In this document: positions 9,616-17,782 of the stretch, piece after piece
Layout of the letters: every line of letters begins with the position of its first letter
How positions within the stretch are numbered: position 1 is the first letter of the stretch
NCBI GenBank assembly: GCA_016718315.1
Contig: JADKDV010000003.1
Location: forward strand, 856,979-920,978
Length of the DNA stretch: 64,000 nucleotides
Direction: 5' to 3'
Source of the DNA: Candidatus Obscuribacter sp.
GTDB lineage: Bacteria > Cyanobacteriota > Vampirovibrionia > Obscuribacterales > Obscuribacteraceae
Made by a program: the position numbers and the translations under genes
Notes under the pieces: generated by a model
Database searches by the model: none
Told to the model about the DNA's origin: nothing
The model's input: only the letters and a program-made list of their open reading frames with translations

Positions 9616-10437
9616 ATGCAACAAGGACAGTCTAGCTCATTAGTTTCTATCCTCTTCCTTGGAGACGTCATAGGCAAGCCCGGACGTTCCGTAGTGAAGA
9701 AATACTTACAACACCTTAAAGCGGTAGCGGATGAGGGCGGAGCGCCTTATCCAGACTTTGTGGTGGTAAATGTCGAAAACGCCGCCCATGGATTTGGCGT
9801 CACAAAAGAAAACCTGGCTGAGTTTAGAGAACTCGGTGTGGACGTGTTTTCGGGCGGTAATCACACATTTGATCGTAAAGAGATTTTTGAATTTATTGAG
9901 ACCGAAGAACGACTTTTGAGACCGGGCAACTATCCTGAAGGCACTCCTGGTAAGGGTCTTGTCCTCCTGGAGAAGAACGGAGTCAAGTTTGCTGTTATAA
10001 ATTTAATGGGAAGAGTCTTTATGGAGCCTTTGCAGTCGCCTTTTTTGGTGGCTGACAAATTGCTAGAGTCCATCACCGAAAAATGCATCATCTTAGTCGA
10101 CATGCATGCCGAGGCTACTGCCGAAAAGGTGGCGCTGGGCTGGTATCTGGATGGTCGAGTTAGTGCAATAGTGGGCAGTCACACACATATTCAGACTGCT
10201 GACGAGAGACTGCTCAAAAAAGGCACTGCCTATATCACTGACGCTGGTGCTTGTGGACCAACCGATGGAGTGATTGGCATGGCTCTCGAAGGCGTGATGA
10301 GACGCATGGTCAAACAATTGCCTTCGCGCTTTGATCTGGCTGACGGACCCGCTGCTGCTTGCGGCGTATTGATTAAAGTGGATAGCGAGAGCAAATGTGC
10401 CACTAGCATTGAGCGCATCAGGTTTGCCGACAGTTGA
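9616..10437 (+). CDS. YmdB-family metallophosphoesterase
   Basis: 273 residues, the usual length. All family motifs are present: FLGDVIGKPGR (about 13-23), NVENAAHGFG (about 50-59), GGNHTFDRKE (about 74-83), DMHAEATAEK (about 156-165) and VGSHTHIQTADERLL (about 181-195). These supply the Asp, Glu, Asn and His ligands of a dinuclear metal centre. Characterised members (B. subtilis YmdB, TIGR00282) hydrolyse 2',3'- and 3',5'-cyclic nucleotides and affect RNA turnover and biofilm formation. It overlaps the PHP gene by 4 bases, so the two are translationally coupled. Confidence 0.93.
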   Translation: MQQGQSSSLVSILFLGDVIGKPGRSVVKKYLQHLKAVADEGGAPYPDFVVVNVENAAHGFGVTKENLAEFRELGVDVFSGGNHTFDRKEIFEFIETEERLLRPGNYPEGTPGKGLVLLEKNGVKFAVINLMGRVFMEPLQSPFLVADKLLESITEKCIILVDMHAEATAEKVALGWYLDGRVSAIVGSHTHIQTADERLLKKGTAYITDAGACGPTDGVIGMALEGVMRRMVKQLPSRFDLADGPAAACGVLIKVDSESKCATSIERIRFADS

Positions 10438-11297
10438 TTGATTTACATCTGCACAGTCATTATAGTGACGGTACCTGGTCTCCAACCGACCTTGTAGAGC
10501 ACGCAGTAGCTCTCGGTATGAGCGATATTGCTCTCACCGATCACGATACTACCAGTGGTATTGATGAGGCAATTGTCAGAGCGGCTGGTCGGCTCAATAT
10601 CATTAAGGGTGTGGAGATAAACACACTATTTTATGACGCAGATGGTGCCCATGACGTACACATTTTGGGCTATGGCATAGACCTGGAGTCGCCAGCACTG
10701 CAGACGCTCCTGACTTACCAGCAAAGCGCACGCATCGAGCAGATGCAAGCAAGCTGTGCTGCTATCAGGGGAGCGGGTGTTGATATAACTTTTGAGCAGG
10801 TGGCCGAGTTGTCTGGGCGCGGTGCTGTGGGTAAAGCCCATCTTACAGAGGCGATAGTGCGCGCTGGTGGTGCGTCCGATGTGATGGAGGCTTATACTCG
10901 CTATACAGCCAAGTCTTCACCATACTTTGTGGAGCGCAAGAGTACAGACCCATTTAGTGCCGTCAAAGCAATAGTCTCCGCCGGTGGTATTGCATCAATT
11001 GCGCATCCTGGCTCAGAGTCATATGTGGTGCCACTGATTAGCCAGTTGATTGAGGCTGGTCTTGGCGCTATTGAGGTCTATCACCGCATCCATGACGACG
11101 CTACTCGCCTCAAATATCGCGAGTTTGCTAACGCCAATCACGTTTTAATTACCGGTGGCTCCGATTGTCACGGACCATACAGGGCCAGCGAAACAGAGTT
11201 TTATCCATCAATCATGGGTGAGATCGTTTTGCCAGCTGATGACTTTGCCGTATTGCAAAAGGCTTTATTGACTAAAGTGCTATCGGCAAAATCATAA
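10434..11297 (+). CDS. PHP-domain phosphoesterase (TrpH/RNase AM-like)
   Basis: 287 residues from a TTG that overlaps the preceding TGA (TTGA), a classic coupling arrangement. PHP metal motifs: DLHLHSHYSDGTWSP (residues 3-17), LTDHDTTSG (about 34-42), VEIN (about 60-63), SIAHPG (about 187-192), and ITGGSDCHG near residue 240. The family contains the 5'-3' exonuclease RNase AM (YciV) and 3',5'-nucleoside bisphosphate phosphatases. Coupling to a YmdB-type cyclic-nucleotide esterase suggests a shared role in nucleotide or RNA-end turnover. That role is inference. Confidence 0.9.
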   Translation: MIDLHLHSHYSDGTWSPTDLVEHAVALGMSDIALTDHDTTSGIDEAIVRAAGRLNIIKGVEINTLFYDADGAHDVHILGYGIDLESPALQTLLTYQQSARIEQMQASCAAIRGAGVDITFEQVAELSGRGAVGKAHLTEAIVRAGGASDVMEAYTRYTAKSSPYFVERKSTDPFSAVKAIVSAGGIASIAHPGSESYVVPLISQLIEAGLGAIEVYHRIHDDATRLKYREFANANHVLITGGSDCHGPYRASETEFYPSIMGEIVLPADDFAVLQKALLTKVLSAKS

Positions 11298-11373
11298 GTA
11301 TCTAAATGGTTTTCCAATAGCAAAATAGTCTTCTAATAGCTAAGTCTCTTAAACGGCTAAATCACTAAATCGC

Positions 11374-11865
11374 TTATTGCGCCAGGGCTTTGTCCAACTG
11401 GGTGCTGAGCACGCCGGTCTCGACTTCACCTATTTGACTCCAGGCTACTTTGCCGCTCTTATCTAAGATGACTTCAAAGGGGATATAGCCTTTGTAGTGA
11501 TTTTTGATTAGCGCTTTGGCCTGAGGTGTTGAGGGGTGGTCCACGTCTACCAGGATAAACTTCACGGCTTTGCCGCTGGCTTGTTTATAAAGGTCCACAA
11601 GGCGCTTGGCCTGTCTATTGACGTTGAGGTCGCCCGAGGCACCAAAAAATATTACTGAGGCTTTGCCTTGCTCAAGGTCGACGTCTTCCATGCGTTGAGC
11701 CTCAATAGGAAAGCCTGAGTCAGTGTCCTGACTGAATGACAGACCCTTTTTGAGGTGCAGGTCCTCAGCGGCAGGAGCCTGGCTTGTGGAAGTAATGAAA
11801 AGTGCCATCAGAGCGAAAGCCTGGGAAGCTAACACCAATCGACCAACACCACTATTGCCAAACAT
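11374..11865 (-). CDS. Exported thioredoxin-fold protein lacking the CxxC
   Basis: 163 residues with a signal peptide (about 1-33, ending SQAPAAE). Residues about 68-160 follow the thioredoxin order: a beta strand ASVIFFGASGD where WCxxC would lie, helix, VKFILVDVDHPS, then YIPFEVILDKSGKVAWSQIGE with the cis-Pro position kept. No cysteine occurs in the mature chain, so it cannot be a dithiol oxidoreductase. It may be a chaperone- or scaffold-like relative. The start is well set by AAGGAG six bases before ATG. Monocistronic. Confidence 0.75.
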   Translation of the reverse strand: MFGNSGVGRLVLASQAFALMALFITSTSQAPAAEDLHLKKGLSFSQDTDSGFPIEAQRMEDVDLEQGKASVIFFGASGDLNVNRQAKRLVDLYKQASGKAVKFILVDVDHPSTPQAKALIKNHYKGYIPFEVILDKSGKVAWSQIGEVETGVLSTQLDKALAQ

Positions 11866-11968
11866 TTTTTGCTCCTTTGTCGCATTGTGCCGCAGTCACA
11901 GGCTTTTCAGTTCCTCTCGGGGGCACGTGCTAATTGAAGACAAAAGAATACCAAATAATGTTCCGGAT

Positions 11969-12322
11969 TTAGAAGGTGCCGAAATCCGAGGCTTTAAGCT
12001 TGTGTACAAAACGCGACCATTTTTGCTGCTCGTAGCTCATCGAGTACTCATACAAGCTTGTCAAAAGCCTCGATCCAGAGCTGGAGTTGCCCTTAAATTG
12101 GGCATAAAAGTTTTCTTCATGGGCCATTACCGAGGTCTCGCGCGATTTTGACTGGCTACCGGGGGCGTGACCGCCCACCACGGCGATTTCCATCTGGATG
12201 ACGCGCTCGATATTGGTGGTTGGGGGATTTTTGAGTCTCTCCAGTAGCCAAATTTTAAGAGCCTCCCCGGCTGGTAGCTCAGGGCGGCTGTGAAGAAATT
12301 CGGCGAAAGCTTCAAGAATCAT
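11969..12322 (-). CDS. Hypothetical protein
   Basis: 117 residues, not recognised. The start is supported by GGAGG five bases upstream of ATG. It has an amphipathic N-terminal helix (ILEAFAEFLHSRPELPAGEA), then EIAVVGGHAP, then a polar tail ending ASDFGTF. No signal peptide or membrane segment, so probably cytosolic. It stands alone between the thioredoxin-fold gene and a region with a possible structured RNA. Opposite-strand frames here lack ribosome-binding sites. Confidence 0.55.
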   Translation of the reverse strand: MILEAFAEFLHSRPELPAGEALKIWLLERLKNPPTTNIERVIQMEIAVVGGHAPGSQSKSRETSVMAHEENFYAQFKGNSSSGSRLLTSLYEYSMSYEQQKWSRFVHKLKASDFGTF

Positions 12323-12435
12323 TTAAACCTCCATTTAGCGACTATAGCACGGGAAGCCAAGGGTCAGCAGAGGGGTATATTTATGAAATTAAAGGAATCA
12401 TTGTTATATACATGGATGGTTAGGGTTATAATCAA

Positions 12436-12540
12436 GCTACTTGAGGACGTACCTGGCTCAAGACCCTTTTACTTATAAGTCGTTTGAGTAGCCCCGAGCA
12501 TGAGCTTTGCCGTGCCCAGGGGGAAAAGGTCCTCAGTAGC
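12436..12540 (+). ncRNA. Candidate structured small RNA or leader
   Basis: GCTAC-T-TGAGGAC (12436-12448) pairs with GTCCTCA-GTAGC (12529-12540) in a 12-bp closing stem with one bulged T. Inside it, CCTGG (12452-12456) pairs with CCAGG (12516-12520), and CTCAAGAC (12457-12464) with GTC..TTGAG (12479-12488). TATAAT at 12427-12432, with a weak TTATAT 17 bases before it, would start RNA right at the closing stem. An A-rich then T6 stretch (12541-12567) follows with a small CAATCA/TGATTG hairpin. I do not see SRP, 6S or known riboswitch signatures. It could be a free RNA or the 5' leader of the radical-SAM gene. This accounts for most of the 353-base gap before 12676. Confidence 0.35.
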
Positions 12541-12675
12541 CAAAAAATTCGACAATCATTTTTTGATTGATTCGGCCGGAGAATAGTCATAGTCACTACC
12601 AAGAGCCCAGTTCACCAAGGCTCCACCACCACAAGAAATTCCATTCCTGTTCAAGCTGAGATTTCCAAGCGGCTT

Positions 12676-15546
12676 GTGGAAGAATTTTTGCCCCGCGTCA
12701 ATAAGCCGGGTCAGTATCTTGGCAATGAATGGGGTGCTAGACGCAAAGACTTTAATCAATGCCGGGTGCGTATGTCCCTGGCATTTCCTGATCTTTATGA
12801 GCTTGGCATGTCCAATTTTGGACTGAAGATTCTTTATCAGATCATTAATGACATCGACGGCTACATGGTGGATCGCACCTATGCCCCTGATACTGACTTC
12901 GAGACCATATTGAGAGAGGAAAAATTCCCACTCTTTGCCTTTGAATCAAGACAGGCGCTTGTTAATTTTGATTTGATTGGTTTTTCGCTGCAGTATGAGC
13001 TTACCTATACAAATGTGCTCAATATGCTTGAGTTGGCTCAACTACCAATCCGGGCTTGTGAGCGGAGCGAGATTTTCCCCCTTATATTTGGTGGTGGACC
13101 CTCGGCTGTAAATCCTGAGCCCATGGCGCCATTTTTTGATTTTTTTGTCATTGGTGATGGAGAGCAATCGCTGCCTCACTCAATGATGATTGTCGATGAT
13201 TTTAAACGCGATATCTTGCCTGCTTTGCCCGCTGATAGTGCTGTCCAGCAAATCATGCGCAAAGTCCTGCTGGCCAAACTCGCTGTCAGCGTACCTGGTG
13301 TTTATGCTCCTGCTCTTTACGAAGAGCGCGAGGCACCGCCGGTGCAACCAACTAATTTGGCTGAGCTGATTGCTCAGGCACGCACAGTGCTTGCTCCTCA
13401 TATGACTGATGCCCTCTCTGCTTATTTTGATAGCTTTAACGAGGAAATACTGCCTGAGCGAGTATTGCGTCAGGTTGCTCCACTACAAGATAGCAACCAG
13501 CCAGTGCGCAATCTTGTGCCGTATCTATCTCTTGTCCATGACCGTGAAGTCCTGGAAGTTAGACGCGGCTGTGATAGAGGCTGTCGCTTCTGTCAGCCTG
13601 GTTATACATTTTTGCCAGTGCGTGAGCGCTCAGCTGAAGAGCTTGTGGAGCTATCTAAAAAAGCCCTGGCTAATTCTGGACACCAGGAATATTCGATGCT
13701 CTCGCTTTGTGTCTCTGATTACACAAGCTTGCAAGAGAGTGTGCGCAGCTTAAACCGTGAGCATTCTTACAAGCGTACTTCGCTATCTTTCCCTTCTCAG
13801 CGCGCTGATCGCATGTTCCTCGATGTAGACGAGGAGTATAAGGCTGTACGCCGAAGTGGTATCACACTGGCTCCCGAAGCCGGTACCGAAAAAATGAGAA
13901 AGGTCATTAACAAAGGACTTTCTCACGAACAGATTCTCAATGCTATCGAGACTGCTTATGATTCAGGCTGGGACTCGGTCAAGCTCTATTTTATGTGCGG
14001 ATTGCCCTTTGAAGACGATGATGACCTGGCTGGCATTATTGCTATCCTCAAGGAAGCGACACTGCATTGCCGCGCTATTCGCAAAAAAAATCCCAGTGCT
14101 CATAAGCGCGATATCGATCTTACCTGCACTATTTCAAACTTTGTGCCCAAGCCATTTACACCATTTCAGTGGTTTGCTCAAGTAACCCCTGCTGAGTTTG
14201 CACGCAAGCACCAGGTCTTGCGCGATAGGCTGAGAGAGAGTGGCTTGCGCAATGTCAGGCTAAATGTCACCTCACCTCACATAAGTCTTTTGGAGTCTGT
14301 CATAAGCCGCGGCGATAGACAGACCGGTGAGATGATTTATAACGCTTACAAAGCCGGCGCCACATTTGATGCCTGGGACGATAGACTCAAAATCGATGTC
14401 TGGCGTCAGGTCGCTCAAGATATGGGCACTGATTTAGTCACCCTGGGCTCGCAAGAGCGTGTTGTCGGCAGCAATCAAGCATTTGATATTGTCCACATCG
14501 GCCTCCATCAGTGGTGGCTTGTACGCGAATGGGAAAAAGCTGTCAAAGAAGTTGAAACAGCTGCCTGCACCGAGAATACCTGTCATGCCTGTGGTATTTG
14601 CACCGAGCTGGATACTCACCATGTGCTCGCCAATCCCATACCAGCTGTGATGAAGAAAAATCCTTTTGTCAAAGAGCTAAATGCTAACAAGAGCGATCCT
14701 GATTCTCATCCGTCATTATTTTTTGTCGCTCCGCAAGGGGCTGGCGCTTCTGATACTGGCGCCGGTACGGACAATGCCGAGGAGCTTGTGATGAGCAAGC
14801 GTATGCGTCTTGTCTTTACTAAGCTCGGAGATTTGCGCTTTATTGGGCATCTCGACTTGCAGCATCTATTTATTCGAGCATTTAGACGCTCGGGTATGCA
14901 AATGAGTTATACACAGGGATTTAATCCCTCACCAAAGCTGTCTCTCGCTGTACCTCTTCCGTTATTTCAGGAAGGTCTCCGTGAGCTAGCCGAAATTGAA
15001 CTGGACAATCCAGTGGAAGCATTTCAACTGAAGGAAAGACTCAACCGTCAGTTGCCACCGGAAATACAAATCATAGAATGCTACGAAATTGAAGAGGAAA
15101 AACCGCAGACGGCTAAAAAGTCGCTGCAGTCGCAAGTTGGCATGGCTACTTATAAAGCTGTGCCGATAGTAAAGGAAGCGGTCGCATCTGATATTGCCAC
15201 CAAGCTGACTAATGCCATCGAAGACATCATGAGTAAGGAGCATCTATTTGCCCAGATGCCTCAAGATAGTGATGCCAAACCAAATAGAACTGCTAAAGAA
15301 AGTCCCAAGCCCAAGGATTTGAGACCACTCATTCATTCTATAACTCTGCATTCTCTTCCCCAAGTGTCTAACGAGCTTCCCTGGTTGGAGCTCAAATTAG
15401 CGACAGGTTCAGAAGGACATATCAAGCCCCAAGATGTGCTTGATCTAGTTTGTCCTGACACCACTTTTCGTGTGACCAGACTCGACATTTTATCTAAGTC
15501 TGGTGAGCCTCTCGTGCCTGTATCCGCAGCAAAAACCTTGAATTAG
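12676..15546 (+). CDS. B12-binding-type radical SAM protein (TIGR03960) fused to DUF2344/TIGR03936 domain
   Basis: 956 residues. The N-terminus (VNKPGQYLGNEWGA, LAFPDLYELGMSNFG) and the next 200 residues match the TIGR03960 cobalamin-binding-like region (IFGGGPSAVNPEPM, FFVIGDGEQ). The radical SAM core has RRGCDRGCRFCQPGY (about 297-311), whose three cysteines bind the 4Fe-4S cluster. A Cys-rich segment ACTENTCHACGICTEL follows at about 630-645. The C-terminal domain from MSKRMRLVFTKLGDLRFIGH (about 705 on) is DUF2344/TIGR03936. The start is uncertain: GTG at 12676 fits family N-termini, but the frame stays open upstream to 12571 without another standard start. It directly precedes RNase E/G, a neighbourhood common in other phyla, which suggests a role in RNA or ribosome modification. 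Exact reaction unknown. Confidence 0.9.
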   Translation: MEEFLPRVNKPGQYLGNEWGARRKDFNQCRVRMSLAFPDLYELGMSNFGLKILYQIINDIDGYMVDRTYAPDTDFETILREEKFPLFAFESRQALVNFDLIGFSLQYELTYTNVLNMLELAQLPIRACERSEIFPLIFGGGPSAVNPEPMAPFFDFFVIGDGEQSLPHSMMIVDDFKRDILPALPADSAVQQIMRKVLLAKLAVSVPGVYAPALYEEREAPPVQPTNLAELIAQARTVLAPHMTDALSAYFDSFNEEILPERVLRQVAPLQDSNQPVRNLVPYLSLVHDREVLEVRRGCDRGCRFCQPGYTFLPVRERSAEELVELSKKALANSGHQEYSMLSLCVSDYTSLQESVRSLNREHSYKRTSLSFPSQRADRMFLDVDEEYKAVRRSGITLAPEAGTEKMRKVINKGLSHEQILNAIETAYDSGWDSVKLYFMCGLPFEDDDDLAGIIAILKEATLHCRAIRKKNPSAHKRDIDLTCTISNFVPKPFTPFQWFAQVTPAEFARKHQVLRDRLRESGLRNVRLNVTSPHISLLESVISRGDRQTGEMIYNAYKAGATFDAWDDRLKIDVWRQVAQDMGTDLVTLGSQERVVGSNQAFDIVHIGLHQWWLVREWEKAVKEVETAACTENTCHACGICTELDTHHVLANPIPAVMKKNPFVKELNANKSDPDSHPSLFFVAPQGAGASDTGAGTDNAEELVMSKRMRLVFTKLGDLRFIGHLDLQHLFIRAFRRSGMQMSYTQGFNPSPKLSLAVPLPLFQEGLRELAEIELDNPVEAFQLKERLNRQLPPEIQIIECYEIEEEKPQTAKKSLQSQVGMATYKAVPIVKEAVASDIATKLTNAIEDIMSKEHLFAQMPQDSDAKPNRTAKESPKPKDLRPLIHSITLHSLPQVSNELPWLELKLATGSEGHIKPQDVLDLVCPDTTFRVTRLDILSKSGEPLVPVSAAKTLN

Positions 15547-15559
15547 TCAGAGGATTCTA

Positions 15560-17671
15560 ATGAGAAAGTCAATTGTAATTTCAGAGCAAGACAATATCGC
15601 TGCCTTGCTAGAAAACGACCGAGTGGTCGAGTTTTTCGTCAACCGAGGCGAACTACTGTTAGGCGATATATACACCGCATCTGTAGAAAATATTCTGCCT
15701 GGTATTGACGCTGCTTTCGTCAATCTTGGCAAAGACAAGATGGGTTTCCTCCACGCCAATGATGTGCCTGGACAGGGACCACTAAAAGAGCGTCTGGTAC
15801 CAAAGCAAAAGCTCCTGGTGCAAATCACCAAGGAGCCCACTGGTCACAAAGGACCGAGAGTATCAACGGCGATAAGTTTGCCAGGTAGATTTTTGGTACT
15901 GGTACCAGAAGAACGTGGTGTCAGCATCTCCCGTCGTATATCTGAAGCACGCGAGCGCGCCAGACTCAAATCAGTAGTCAATTTGATGAAGCCTCCAGGT
16001 GTGGGCATCATCATCCGTACTGAAGCAAAAGGTCAGGGCGATCAAGAACTATTTGAAGACTTTGAGCAGCTCTGGGACCGCTGGCAGACAATCGTGTCTG
16101 AAGCAGAAGCCTCAATCGGACCGACCCTCATATACCGCGACCAAGACTTGCTCTTTAGAGTAATCCGCGATGCTTACAGCCATGAAGTAACAGAAATCAT
16201 CGCTGATAGTCCAGAAGGTCAAAGAAGAGCGCAGGAATATCTCGCTGGTTGGGCACATAAGCAAACCAAAGTGATTTTCCATACTGCTGATGAGTCACTC
16301 TTGCTCTCTAAGGGCATCGACAAAGAAATCGAAGCAGCTCTCTCAAACCGTGCTGAACTCCCCAGTGGCGGTCACCTTGTGATTCAGCCTACTGAAGCTC
16401 TCACAGTTATCGACGTTAACAGCGGTCGCTTCACCAGCTCTCGTACACAAGCCGAGACTGTGCGTCGCACCAACCTGGAAGCAGCTCAAGAAATCCCACG
16501 TCAATTGCGCTTGCGCAATATCGGCGGCATGGTGATTGTGGACTTTATCGATATGGATAGCCGCAAAGACCAGCAACAAGTCCTGGAAGCGTTTCAACGT
16601 GCCCTTGAAGACGACCGCGCTAAGCCACAAATCGGTCAGCTCTCAGATCTAGGTCTTGTTGAATTGACCAGACGTCGTCAGGGTCAAAGTTTGCGTGAAC
16701 TCTTCACCCATACATGCAACAGCTGCCATGGTCACGGTGTCACTCCAGTATTGGAGCTTGGACCTGTTGATGACCGTCGCATCATTGCCTTTAAGAGTAA
16801 GGAAGAAGAATCACTCAACCGCAGAAGTAAAGGCAGAAATCGCCCACAGCCGCTGCGTTCAGCTTCGGTCTCCAGCGGTCGCATCGTGCCTTCGCAAATT
16901 GATGACCACGACTCCCACCGTGGTGGCAGCTCACGTATTGATGAGCATGACCACGACCATGAAATTGATCATGATTTGCATGACCATGGTGATCACCAAT
17001 CAGATTTAGATATGGACGATGTGCCAGAAGAAATCCTGGCCATGATGCCTGAAGATCTGCTCGATGCTAGAGCCCAAGGTAAGCCTGCCATGAAGCAAGT
17101 TAACTTTGACGATGAAGATGACACTAATGGTGGTGGCGAACTCGAGGTTGAAATAAAGACCGAAAATTTTCAACCGAAGTCGGCGCTCTTTGAAGACACA
17201 GTAGTGGAATACGAAGAAGAACCGACTCAGGATATGGCTTCTGATCTTGCTCAGAGCGTCTCTGCTGTAGAGAGCGTTTATCAAGAGTTGGATATGTCGT
17301 TAGGCTCAATGCCTCCAGTTGAAGAACTGACAATCGAAGATCTCGTGGACGAAGCCAATGCCCCTGAGATGGAAGAAGCACCAGCGCCTGTTGGTACTCC
17401 TTTTGTAGAGCATGAGATTGAAAGTCCTTATGCTGCCGAAGTAGATCCTGTTACTGGTATCTATCGCATCAAACCCAAAGCTCAAGAAGAAGAGAAGTTT
17501 GAAGCGCCTGCTACCAATGACTATGGTCAGATGAAGTTTGTGGATGTATATCAAGCAAACAACAGTGGCTATAGCCAGGCTCAGGAAGACAGCGTCAGCC
17601 AACTCACCATCCCCACCTTTGCTTCAAATAGCGAAGAGTCCGATGGTAATGAAGAAGACAGCAATAGCTAA
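15560..17671 (+). CDS. rng: Ribonuclease E/G
   Basis: 703 residues. The S1 RNA-binding domain (GDIYTASVENILPGIDAAFVNLG) lies at about 35-105. The DNase I-like catalytic part has VIDVNSGRF (about 277-285) and IVDFIDMD (about 320-327), which supply the two catalytic Asp residues for Mg. CNSCHGHG (about 389-396) is the zinc-link motif. The remaining 300 residues are a disordered acidic tail with a striking His/Asp run (about 448-478). It cleaves single-stranded RNA during rRNA maturation and mRNA decay. RNase E tails usually scaffold partners. The ATG follows AGAGGA and lies 13 bases after the radical-SAM gene; the operon ends at the 17691 terminator. Confidence 0.94.
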   Translation: MRKSIVISEQDNIAALLENDRVVEFFVNRGELLLGDIYTASVENILPGIDAAFVNLGKDKMGFLHANDVPGQGPLKERLVPKQKLLVQITKEPTGHKGPRVSTAISLPGRFLVLVPEERGVSISRRISEARERARLKSVVNLMKPPGVGIIIRTEAKGQGDQELFEDFEQLWDRWQTIVSEAEASIGPTLIYRDQDLLFRVIRDAYSHEVTEIIADSPEGQRRAQEYLAGWAHKQTKVIFHTADESLLLSKGIDKEIEAALSNRAELPSGGHLVIQPTEALTVIDVNSGRFTSSRTQAETVRRTNLEAAQEIPRQLRLRNIGGMVIVDFIDMDSRKDQQQVLEAFQRALEDDRAKPQIGQLSDLGLVELTRRRQGQSLRELFTHTCNSCHGHGVTPVLELGPVDDRRIIAFKSKEEESLNRRSKGRNRPQPLRSASVSSGRIVPSQIDDHDSHRGGSSRIDEHDHDHEIDHDLHDHGDHQSDLDMDDVPEEILAMMPEDLLDARAQGKPAMKQVNFDDEDDTNGGGELEVEIKTENFQPKSALFEDTVVEYEEEPTQDMASDLAQSVSAVESVYQELDMSLGSMPPVEELTIEDLVDEANAPEMEEAPAPVGTPFVEHEIESPYAAEVDPVTGIYRIKPKAQEEEKFEAPATNDYGQMKFVDVYQANNSGYSQAQEDSVSQLTIPTFASNSEESDGNEEDSNS

Positions 17672-17690
17672 GTTACTGCCGTAATTACAA

Positions 17691-17724
17691 AAGAAGCACC
17701 TGGTAACAGGTGCTTCTTTTTTTT
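17691..17724 (+). terminator. Rho-independent terminator after rng
   Basis: AAGAAGCACCTG, loop GTAA, CAGGTGCTTCTT form a perfect 12-bp stem, followed by a T6 run. It lies 20 bases after the RNase stop. Confidence 0.95.
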
Positions 17725-17782
17725 AGGGTGGTGTAGAGCTTGTCTTGAGTATCTGTTTAGTGCTTTTGTTTTACGCGCTAGC

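Noticed and set aside
11750..12151. 133-codon plus-strand frame
   Set aside because: It overlaps two minus-strand genes that both have strong ribosome-binding sites.
12436..12540. Identification of the structured region as SRP RNA or 6S RNA
   Set aside because: The SRP core GGAAGG/AGCAGCC is absent, and the length is too short for 6S; kept only as an unknown RNA candidate.
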